Of a stretch of 64,000 nt of DNA, positions 41,428 to 52,848 are shown in pieces; the stretch's first letter is position 1, and the number at the start of each line of letters is the position of its first letter. A model generated the notes under the pieces. It was given only the letters and a program-made list of their open reading frames with translations, did no database searches and had not been told where the DNA came from. The position numbers were made by a program, and so were the translations under genes. Origin of the DNA: Psettodes erumei (taxonomy: Eukaryota; Chordata; Actinopteri; Pleuronectiformes; Psettodidae); assembly GCA_016785225.1 (NCBI GenBank), contig JAFBJZ010000357.1, positions 3,712,501 through 3,776,500 on the forward strand, written 5' to 3'.

Positions 41428-43162
41428 TACAGTGCCAATGCTGGGTACTATATTGTTCTGTATAATTATACTGTTATTTATAAAAATACAGAAAACCTTA
41501 AGGTCCGAAGTCTCTAACCACTTTATCAAATAATACATGAAAACAACAAAAACTTAATCTCAAAGCTTAACATAAACAGTACAACAGTCACATGTCAAAA
41601 AAGGGTTGTCATCACCAACTTGGCCACTGTCATCATCATCGTGATTAAGTGAATGACAGCAAATGTGGGAACCTTATTCATTGCCTTATTATTGCTACTT
41701 CAATTACCTAGAGTGCAAATGGTGCTGATGCTGCTCAGTCACAGCCTGGAACAAAAGGAGACAAGAGACGTGTCTAAACACACAGCAGAGGAACTCATTC
41801 ATTGACTCACTCATCAGCAAGTGTAAACAGCTGCACACTGAAGGAGATGGCAGAGCACAGTTATTAATTACCCATCGACATGAATGTTTAAAGTGGCAAA
41901 CTCGAAGATTGCAGTCCTGGTTGATTTGGCGATGCCTGTAGTCCTGGTAGTAACACAAATTTGGAACAGAATTCAGAAAGCCACTGCTGTAATTAACTCA
42001 TCGGTTACACACTGATATGTTGACGAAAGTCCTGCTGGACTTAGAGTAACTGGTGCACTTGCATCCCTCTCTTTCACCCTACATTTGTGCAGTCATCCTT
42101 ATACCTGATCCTGTCTACTAAACTGTTTGTCTAACCTCTACACAGCTGTCAGTGGGCACAGCACTTGCTGTATTTGAAGCATAAAAAACTAATGTGGGCA
42201 GTTATTCAAGGGTCAAGGAAGAAGTATTGTTTTACATAACATACATCTGCTCTGTGCGTGCGTTAGATTTACATATTTTACAGGTAATGTTTCCCCAGAC
42301 AATACCAATAGAAACCTGCATACAGAAGAGCAGTTGCAGTGTCTAGTACATTGGTATATTTTTTTTACAATACATGTCAATAAGACAGAGTAGCTAACAT
42401 GGCATTAATAATATTATCACTGAGGACTAACTAACAGGAAAATAAACAAGTTTCACAAAGACTACACCTCTAAATCAGATTTTGAATCTGGTCTTTACAT
42501 CTAACTTGTACCTCTTCAATTCTTTATTTTCTAAATCTAATATTGATGAGACGACATGAGAACAGCTGTCTGCCGTTGTCTCTGGGGACACTAAAACAGA
42601 CTTACACTGACTGAGAGGAGGATTGACAGATGTTCATTACTGCCAGAATATTATTATCAAGTTTTACAGCATATATATGTCTGCTCCTAAGACAAGTCTG
42701 AATGATTTATATTATAGATATGTGATATATTAGAGTACAGTAACCACAAAGCAGAGATTAAATGTACACTGACCAAAGTAAATTTATCCAGATCTATAGT
42801 GACAGGAGAGACCACATCTCCATCCCTGTCTCTTGGCCTTTCCCCAAGCATCCTTGCAGTACCTCAACACGTCTCTCTCCTCTGAGTGATGTGAGTTTAA
42901 TCAGTGAGTAGTCTTCAGGCTTCATGGGACTGGATTCCCCTGTTTACTTGGTCAATTCCTGTTTCTCTCCCTGTTCTTTCAGGTCTGCATTTCTGTTTCT
43001 CACTCCTTCTGTCTATCATCCGCTTCCCTTGAGTCATGCTGAGGAAATATTTATGAATTGTGGTCTGTTGGCTGGTCTCAATTCAATAAGTTTCACTCAA
43101 AACTCCAGAAAGATCCCATCTCTCTTCCTCTCTCTCAAACACACACACTCACATGCACAGGT

Positions 43163-43163
<1 letters not shown>

Positions 43164-43200
<37 letters not shown>
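43164..43200 (+). repeat. (CA)18 microsatellite
   Basis: Pure CA. A (GT)18 tract follows 125 bp downstream. Confidence 0.96.
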
Positions 43201-43202
<2 letters not shown>

Positions 43203-43320
43203 TTAATTAAGCAGCAGTGCCGTGAGGCACCTGCCTCTCCTGTTCTTCACACAGTGATAGGTCAGTCTTATCATCACCATAGCAGCTGCACTTCATTGCT
43301 GTACACCTCCAGTCATTTAA

Positions 43321-43322
<2 letters not shown>

Positions 43323-43359
<37 letters not shown>
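43323..43359 (+). repeat. (GT)18 microsatellite
   Basis: Pure GT, complementary to the CA tract at 43164-43200. Confidence 0.96.
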
Positions 43360-43361
<2 letters not shown>

Positions 43362-46300
43362 GTGAGATAGAAGTTGTCTTCTTCTGTTTTTCTCTACTGA
43401 GTTAGATAAAATTTCCATCCAACTTGTATGCTTGTGTGTGTATGTGCATGGAGGGGGCCCGTCCTCATGGCTTGGCTGTATTCTACAGTGCATGTGTCTC
43501 CAGTATGTTAGTGATGCTACTGGAGACCCAGCTCTGTTGGAATAACAGCCAGGACCCAATGCATCGCTACCAGCCTCTCTCTGGCCATACTGCAGGTGTG
43601 TGTCTTTGTGTATGTATGTGTGCGTTTGTCTGTTTGAGTGTGCCCATGCCCCTGTCTGTTTTCTTTTCAAAGAGACAATCAAGCAGGCACACTTATTCAG
43701 ACTCTACATTTGCCCCTCCTCACTCTCCTCCAACTTACAGAGGACTGGCAAGAATCAATCTGCATCAGTAATTTATTTAACTAAAATGTTACGGAGTCAA
43801 CAGATGGTCGACTTAAACATCCAGGGCTAAACATGCAGCAAGTACAGGAGTGAGCAAGTGCCAAGGGGTTTGTCAATAGGGGCTGTAGTTGATTTTACGT
43901 AGAAATCTATGTGCTTTGAGGAGGATGCTTTTAATCATCTGCAAGTGGGATGCCATTACCCTTCATCCTCTTGCTGTTAGATCAAGGTCGAACCACTTGA
44001 AATGCAGATTGGCTCGATTCACGACATTAGACGGCTCTGTGAACAATGCAGCAGATAAGAAATACGGGAGTTACCCCGAAGGCTCCAATTAGCTCCTTAA
44101 ACTAATCCTCCTAGTCAAGTCTTTGGCTAAGCTTGGTCTTTATCTAATGTGGCCAATTTAGAATATTAGTCCTCAGCTAACTGGTTTATCTAATATCTGA
44201 CTCTCAAATGAATGAGTTACCTTCAATACATTCACGAGTATTAATGAGCACCAAATAAACTCAGGGTGTTTTTCACTTTGGATATTTTGAAAAATAGTAA
44301 CAAATAGGTGTAATAAATCAGTACACACTCAAAGAAAACCCCTGTGTTTTCTTTGAATGTGTGAATGTGATTTATTTTATGTCACACGTTCACTCTGGCT
44401 CAGCCGATTAGAGCTTAAGAGGGATTCATCTGCTTATTAATGGGGAGCAAAACTCAAGCCCTGTGCTTCCCATGCTCAAAAAGAGTGAAATTTACCTTCA
44501 ACTGACACTGGGACACTGGGACAGTAACTCAAAGGAAGTGACTGTACGACTGTAGAATTTCAGATACTGAATGCCATTAGCAATGTGACGGATTTTTATT
44601 AATGGTGGTGGGGGAAGAGGCTTGGTCGAGGAAAATAGATTTATATGATTTACATTAATGATGAGTGTAGTTTGGATCTTCCACAGGAGAGTGCATAAGA
44701 AAATGGCAATGGAAACAATTTTTGGGGAACAAACCATACCCATGATAACTGAGATCCATCTTCTTGATACATGTTTACAATCTTTCTGCCTAATTTGCCA
44801 TTTTGTTTTTCTCTAGTGTCATTTTTCTATTGTTCTTTCTTTCTACTCTGGAGGAGAGATCCCTTCTCTGTTGCTCTGTTTCCTGTAAAGGCTTTTTAAG
44901 TTTGTATGTTCCTATCAGAAAAGAAGGGTCTGAGGATGAAGTGGCTCATATGTTGTGCCAATTGTAAATCTGTTTCAGGCAAATTTGGCGATGTTGGACA
45001 AGAGAAACTTACTCCACCACTCATGATGGTCATGAGAGTTGGTTACATGCCCTGAAAGTTCAAGCATTTTCCATATCTCCCTGTTGTCCTCCTCCTCAGG
45101 GAATCAAATTTGCTATCTGCTGATCCTTTCACTGCTGCTGTTGCTTCTTCTAGATTCATATGAAGAGCCCTTCAAAGAGCAGATCATCAAATGCTGTAAC
45201 TGTTTCTGTATAACTATTTTTGCAATTATACTTTTACCATTTAAGAGCAAAAATGCAGTGAACTGGAGATTTGACTAACAGAACTGGGCCTGATAGCTGT
45301 GGTAAAAAACTTTTGTTTTAATCAGTGCAATACACCACAGCAAATAACTATGTGTAAAAATCAGGCTGCATCAGTGAAGCTGTCTTTCATTTAGAAATAC
45401 AGCCCCAAACAACAATATGCAATACTTATTGTATTATTTTAAGTGCCGCAAAACCCCCCTGCTTGACAGGCAAACCAAACCGACCGGAAAAAAAAAAACT
45501 TAAAAAGAATGTGCAAATGTTATATGGCCTAGTTCTGCTCAGTAAGAAATTATCACCACATTATACAGGGCTGATTTGGCTTCCTCCTGCCAGCTACGGC
45601 TGTGTCCATGTAGACTTAATTAAACTTTTCAGTGAGTTGTCCTCCTGGAGTTATGCTCCAAATGTCTGCCTCCTTCTCTATTAACGCTGATGTATGACTG
45701 CTGTAGTTCAGGGAAAAGACTGAATGAAGGTGAAATTTTGCCTTGGGTTTTTAGTTTGTTATTTTTTTTCCCATACCATTATACCTGGGGTTGACAGCTA
45801 TGTTCTCTGCTTTTTCACTGAGACGTTTAGGCTTAAGTGTCCTCCTGAAGAGCAAACTGAGTGTAGCTCTTTCAGGAGAGTGCACACTTCAGACACTGTA
45901 TAGTTTTCTCCCTACAATTACAGACCTGGAGTAAGTACCAATGGCACAGGGAGGTGGAGAAGAGAATATATTGATCTTTAATATTCATTATTTATGTTCA
46001 TTATACTGTCATCATTTTACTTGTCCTATTACTGTCCTCAATTTTCTCTGTCAGTCACAATTTTATGTCAGCATTGTGATGTGTAAAATGTCAAATGGTT
46101 AACAGAAGAGTTACTGAGTTTGATTAGCCAGACTTGTATCTTAAAAAGAGACAGAAGTCAATACTGTACATCTGTGTGTGTGTGTGTGTTGAGGTGCTGA
46201 GTTAACCAGTACTGTACCCCATAATTATGCTGTACTTTCCAAAAACCTACACTATAGACTACTGTCTTTTTCCTTTATGCTAAAATACCACATAAGTACC

Positions 46301-46834
46301 CTTGTACTACTGATTCATTTGACCAGAATACACTGCAAGGGGAAATACATGGTACATGTCCTGTAATTACACTGTCAGTCACTGGCCATATTGTAAAATG
46401 GAACCAAATATTTTAAGCAGGTATAAATCTATGCTTCAGATAAGTGCATTGCAGTCACAAATTGTGAATGACAGTAATGAAATGAGCAGAATGAATATGG
46501 AATCTATGAGTGTTTCTAAAATTAAATCCAAATAAGTAAATCAAAATAATGAGTATGCACTATTAAGATAATGGTACTATTGTCCTGACATGCTTTGTTT
46601 TGGCTCGAACATCTCTGTGGTCAGGGGAGGGGAATTTGACATCTCCCGTATTAAAAAAGATGTTATCTGGTATGACATTTTCAAATCAATTCAGATAAAA
46701 GCTTTGGCCAAATTCACATAAATTGAAATGGCATCAGAGAAAAACAAACTGTGTTCATGTAATGAAATCACTTGACTGTTCTCATCCATTTTTGGAGACT
46801 AATTTGTGTAATTCTCCTTGCTGGGGAGTTTCAA

Positions 46835-46891
46835 CCCCCCCCCCCACACACACACACACACACACACAGACACACACACACACACACACAC
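46835..46891 (+). repeat. C11-(AC)n compound tract
   Basis: Eleven C, then AC with one ag interruption. Confidence 0.95.
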
Positions 46892-47216
46892 TGGATGATC
46901 ATGTAATCATGTTAAAGTGAAATTTCATCTCACAAAACTAAGGAATAGGGTTCCAGTAAAAGTTAGAGCTCAGATTATTTCTATAAAGTTAGAAAAAATC
47001 ATGCCTGTGTGCGTCATGACCTGTTGAGTGGGTGGTTGGGTGTATTGTGCTAGTGTGTGTGTGTGTGTGTTGGTGTGTGTGATGATAGGTGGAGAAGCGG
47101 GTAAATTAATATAACAGCTGGTTGGAAGTTTATGGCAGGGAATGATTGTGAAAGGTCATACGACAGAGTCTGACATTTACCAAGGCATACATTGCATCTT
47201 ATTGCTATAATTCACA

Positions 47217-47218
<2 letters not shown>

Positions 47219-47248
<30 letters not shown>
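47219..47248 (+). repeat. (CA)15 microsatellite
   Basis: Pure CA run. Confidence 0.95.
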
Positions 47249-47254
<6 letters not shown>

Positions 47255-49157
47255 GGCAAAGGATAGCAAATCTCAGCATCTATCCTTGACAAGTTGTTGA
47301 CAGGGTAGGATGGGGAGCCAGAAGCTGTCGATGTTTGCTGCTCAGATCTACTTTCGATCAAATGATACTTATCGGGATTTGCACAAACATTTCAAGATCC
47401 GTGGCTTAAGATGCAACACACTGAAATTCTTTCTCTCTTGAACACAAGCACTTACAAACACACACACACAAACACACATTTGGGCTGGCAGAGCTCCAGC
47501 TTCATTACAACAGCACTCTGGCGGACTGATTGAGTGATCAAACCTAATCAAATTTAATCATATTTAATCATATGTAATAACCAACACCTAGAGCTCTGGC
47601 ATGACAAGATTCTGCTCTCCTTCCATCTCTCCCTTTTTCTCCTCTCTCCTCCTTAACTCCTTGACCCCCCCCCACACCAGTGCCACCACCCACTATAACC
47701 TCCTCCTTCTTCATCTGTTCCCTTTTCTCACTAAAAAACAAGACTGAACATTGAGTGAGAGATGAAAAGGAGAAAGGAGGCAGTTACTCGCAGTACCTCC
47801 AGCTCCACTGTGTGACTAACAGCTTTGTCAGAACAAACTGGGAGAGGATGATCTGGCAGTCATGGCCAATATTTTCAACATTATTATCTCCTTTCCAATT
47901 TAAATTCAGTACACAGTTTTAAAATCTTAAGTCTTAAGCTGCGATTTTTTCCAGTGTTTTTTTCTGTGCTTTGATCAGATTTTTGGAAGTCCCACTGAGA
48001 TGTTTCTTTAAACCACGGTTACATGTAATAATAATGTAGTGTGATAACTGCAACTGGTAGGGATTTAAGTAGACTGCACAGAGAGCGTAAAAATTCTCAT
48101 GAATTTATAGCTGTCACATGGGATGTTACACGCGCTCATCCGATAAAGTTGTAGTTGCGAGACCCCGCAGCCCTGCATGTCTGTTTGTAGTGCGGAAGGT
48201 GAAAATGTAAGAAACCTCGAGGCACAAACTCAATCTTGCATCCCCGTGTTTTTTCAGCTCAGCTCTAATGTTTTCCTCCATCTCTGCTTCTCTGCTCTGT
48301 TTCCAAACCTTTATTAAACTTTATTAGAGTAGGAGGCTTACCACCCCACTCAAGTGTAGCCATTCAGAAAAGCTACTAGCACTACTGGTCGGACAACATT
48401 ATAAATGAACTGGTTTATTCGTTTCTCTCTGAAGAGGAGTCATTTCAGTTGAGATGAAATCCTTCACGCATTTCTGTCTTTAGTATTTGTGGATGTGTGG
48501 ATGTTTTTTATGTGGGAAGATGATTTATCAAAGTCAAAAGGCATTTTAAAGAAATAGGAATAGATTGGCTCTTGTTAAGTTTGATCAAACCGATCAGGAG
48601 CAGACTCTAATTAAGATAACCACCATGTTTTCAAAGACTTCTCTCCAAGTTAAGAGCTTCTATCAAATCTTAAAAGAAGGCATCAGTGAGAAAAGTGAAT
48701 AAATGTGATTTGTGGACCATGATATTTTCCACTGACATTTGCTCTTTTATTTCATAAATAATTTTCCTTTTTTGCCCACTGAATGCTACAGATGAATTGT
48801 AAAGAGTTTGGTCTTCACAGTGCAAACAAAAGCCTCAAGTGTCTTGAAGAGCAAAACTAACTCGAGTAATCCCAGACGGCGTCTGAGTTCAGTTCATTTT
48901 CAAGTGCCATACTCGTGTCTCCAACAGGCAACAGATTGCTGTGTGTTTGCCGAGTGTGTGACAGTTTAAATATTGTTTCAGAGGCTTTTGCAGCCTGCCA
49001 AGTTCAATATCTGGGGAAGAGTTGTTGCAACATAAACCTTGTCGTCACAAAGAAAACCCAAACAATGGCCAAGGCCTCAGGTTTTTGGAGTCGCACACTG
49101 AGATCATAAACAAACAACCAAGCAGACATCAGGACATCTGTCTCTCTCCCCATCCAG

Positions 49158-49247
49158 GATGCTTTGCTGCGGCTGGCGGCAGTTGTTGACGCGCGCTCAC
49201 TGCGAGTGGCCCTTCGAGACAGTGTGCAGGAGCTGCTACCTAGCACG
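49158..49247 (+). CDS. pde2a: PDE2A exon a (N-terminal region)
   Basis: Acceptor cccatccag precedes 30 whole codons (DALLRLAAVVDARSL onward, ending ELLPST), followed by donor gtattt. This matches the human segment DALLSLGSVIDISGLQ, which starts just after the alternative N-terminus. The exon enters in phase 0. The donor is non-ideal, but the join to the next exon restores LPSTECVCVYML, colinear with human LPRVETVYTYLL, and this decides the boundary. It is the most 5' coding exon I can identify. Confidence 0.88.
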
Positions 49248-49601
49248 GTATTTGAGCACAACACATACATTTTTTTTTCGCACAGTTGAACGTAATTGAA
49301 TTTTCCTTGACTTATTACCTGAAAAAAGGCTGTTAGTATTCAGTGTAGTGGAGCTAAATGCCTCTGTCCTGACATGAGACCAGGGAACACAGGCCCAGGC
49401 CTTGTTACAAATGGATGAGGCTCATCACTCATTAGGTAAATTAAAATCTGCTTAATATTACAAATGAATGTGCACGTTAATGTGTGTGGTTTGTTCTAGG
49501 AGTGTGTTTGTGTCTACATGCTGGAGGGAAACTCAAGGCTGCTGTCTGACGACCCGCCACATGAACTGCCACTGGAGGGAAAGATCAGGTGTGTGCTGTT
49601 T

Positions 49602-49642
<41 letters not shown>

Positions 49643-50670
49643 TCTATGCAGCAAGCCGCAGATGTTTCGTCTCAGTGAATCACTGCTGTGCGCTGATTTG
49701 CCGCAGCGTTGCTGAGGGCGGCGGTGCCCAGGAAGGCAATAGAACAAGGGCGAGATGAAGATGGGGAGACGGCTGTTTTTCTCTGTGTGAAAAGCAGGTG
49801 TCACCTGAATGAATACACTGCCACCTGGCCGAAAATCACATCATCAAGACAGAGACTGGAGTGTTGCAGAGAGAGATTGCATCATTGAGAGACAATGTGG
49901 ACCTTCTCCCTCTCTTTTATCCTCTCATTTTTACCGCCTCTTACTTTCGTCTCTCACCTCCCATCTCTATTGCTTTCTCATTAAAAGTCTCCCTTTATCT
50001 CCCCTTTCTACTCGCTCTTATTGAACCTCCTCCTCTGTCTCTCTGACAACCTCTTTTCCTCTGTTGTCACCTGCTATTGCACCTTCCCACCTCTCTGCAT
50101 CAGTCTGTCTTTGCCCTTTTTTCCTCTCAGCCCCCCCCCCCCACACACACACTCCTTCTCTCTCACCTTCAATCCCTCTCCCCGCAGGAGCGTTGCAGGG
50201 CTAATAGCCAAGGTGACAGTGCCCGGGGTCCCTCAGTGAGACACGGCAATCCTCTCCTCTCTTAAGTGCTCTCTGAAGCTCTACAACCCCGTGTGCTTGT
50301 GTGGCTGCTGCCCGGGCACTGTCAAAAACCAACACTACATTATTGATGAAACTGTCTGTTTGTCAAACACGAACCCTTTTTCCAACACCTCGCCACCAAA
50401 GAAACACAGGATCCCACACAAAACATGCTTATGCAGACACGAACACAGGGCGACGCAAGACACAGGCCGCGCTCACGCACTCACACAGATGCACACACAT
50501 ACTTGCAAACACATTTGTCAGAGCTTCATGCAGGCTCGAGGTAGTGAGGATATTAAAAGAGCTACAGCGCACTTTGTTACTTTTCTCCCTCCAATTCACC
50601 TGCTTATATAAGCCTGTTATCAAGACCTTGGCATGGACACAGACATGCACAAACAAGCACAGACACTCAC

Positions 50671-50728
<58 letters not shown>

Positions 50729-52779
50729 AATGAACCTGTCTGAGAGGCAGAAGGCCACATTGTTTGAGTCTCATTCCAGCCCACTTTCTAACACATACAA
50801 GACCATTAAGTGGACCTTGACAAACACAGACACACAAAAAATTGCAAAAACAAGTTCAGCCAAGACATCTTTCACAACTGTTTATTTTCTAAACTATGTG
50901 TTCCAGATAAACAACCTATTGTCAGAAATATTGTAAAGTAGGAAGATGCACAGCCCAAGGTTACAAAAAAGTCCTGAATACAGTGATGAACAATGCAGCT
51001 GCACAGCATATTTAGCTGTAGGTTATTTTTATTTCCATTCAACTTTTGCCAGTGATGTAAAAACAACTATTCACATTGTACTTGATTCACATATTATTTG
51101 CAGATTGCAAATGATTTGTGATAAAAAATGGTTTTTGCCCTTGTTATTATTTTGATCACAGTCATTTATGTACCAGTCAAGTGGTTGATATTTTTGGAAT
51201 AAGCTCTTCAGTTACTCCACATTTTACTGTCAACCAATAAAATTGTACTTCATCAGATATGGCTCAAATGTGCTGTATCACAGCTATATGTGATTAGCAT
51301 GAAATATTTTATTGATTAGTTACTGGCCTGGCGTTGTACGTGCCCTTCAGGCAACAACCACAGTATAAAAAACCTGGGTGGTCTCCTATTCAATATAAAT
51401 GACCCATGTTGTGCAATTTTCGTTCCCATATTCACTTAACTAGAAAAACACAATGTGCTAACACCAAACTCATAGCTGGAAAATGTATTTATACATCATG
51501 TAGGTGGGTGTTTGAGCATGCAAGCTCTACCACAATGCCTGGTACACTGTGTTGTCTTTAGATGTTTTGTTGGGAGCTGTGTATCTTAAAAAGTACATGC
51601 ACAGGTACTGCAATACCCTAGAAAGTGGTTTATTCTTAAATGCATGACTGAGCAAACACTGAGACTAGTAACTGTTGTAGTAGTGCTTAAGAGCCCTGTC
51701 AGCAGCTAAAGGGAAAATAACTATACTTACTTAACTATGCAATATTTAACTAAATACCTACATAAGATACAAACATAACTAAATACAGCATATTTCAAGA
51801 AATACATAATGATCCAGAATTAGTCACATTTTTTCACATGCTTTTCTTGGCACATTAACACTCCATCAGCTGTTGGAACAGTGTCTGAACAGTGTCTTAA
51901 TGATAGTGAGGCAGTCACGACAAATGGAGTTCAAAGTGCAGGCTCAGTCATTAGCACCACCCAGATCAATTCATCATCAGCTGATGTCCATGAACTGCTC
52001 ACCTACACCCACAAGTGTGTGAGAGCAGAGGGACTACTGCACTGTTTGTGTGAGTAGCTGCTAGAGGGTTCAGCGGTATGCAAAAGTGGAACTATTTTTC
52101 TTCTTTTTGTCATTTATTTCCATAGTCTCATATTTTCACATAAAAAGCTGCCCGATGTATCAAATGCACACACACAAAGGCCTACATACTGTCGCCATCA
52201 TCACATCTGCCTTCACACCGCTCCAGCACATACAAAGACATAGATGTCTGTGATGAGTTCATATAATTTCTCAATAAATAATAGGATTATTCATACATTA
52301 CTGTCAAAAAACACAATTTGTCTGTTTTTTTAATGCTTGCAATTGTTTTTCCATTTGCTCCAATTGTCGTCCAAATCCCCTCTTCCTCTTTGTCTCCCCC
52401 AGTGTCTGACAAACTGTCTTGCTCTTGTTTCTCATTCGACTAATGTGCCATAGTTAATATTCTTCATCAAGCCAGAATCAAACTTCACTTGTATCTGTCC
52501 TTTCTGTCTTAGAAATATCGCGGATCAGCTGAAGCGATGTCAGTGTGCTGGCCTTCCTTCGTCTGAACTGCCTGAAAAATACAGAGCCTGCCTTGCAACA
52601 CCGTTAGCAGCACACAGAAGAGGTATGTGTGTGTATGTGGTCTAATGTGTTGTGTGTTGAAGGGTTTGAATCATGCTGGAGGACAAACAAACAGACCAAC
52701 ATCTGAGTGAGTGTGTGTATGTGCATGCATGTGCGTGCATGTGCGTGCGTGTGTGTGTGTGTGTGTGTATGCGTGTGTG

Positions 52780-52848
<69 letters not shown>

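Larger units (their letters stand above)
41428..49157. other. Noncoding region 5' of the first recognised PDE2A exon
   Basis: It contains several CA/GT arrays and C9 at 47665-47673. I looked for an exon encoding the conserved segment before exon a (human QQVFLKPDEP...DSLQ) ending in a phase-0 donor and did not find one, so the sequence is probably intron. Confidence 0.55.
49589..52512 (+). other. pde2a: PDE2A intron between exons b and c
   Basis: 2.9 kb. It holds the TG tract, a pyrimidine-rich run (49900-50190), the C12-AC tract, an exon-like but out-of-frame segment after 50187, the (AC)25 array, and AT-rich unique sequence from 50.9 to 52.4 kb. Confidence 0.85.

Noticed and set aside
48915..49109. 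64-codon open frame just before exon a, considered as the missing first exon
   Set aside because: It has no resemblance to the PDE2A N-terminus and no donor in the phase needed to join exon a.
50188..50239. Exon-like segment after ccccgcag with frame RSVAGLIAKVTVPGVPQ
   Set aside because: It has a fair acceptor, but in the phase left by exon b it stops after 17 codons. It does not match PDE2A, and exon c at 52513 continues the protein without a gap.
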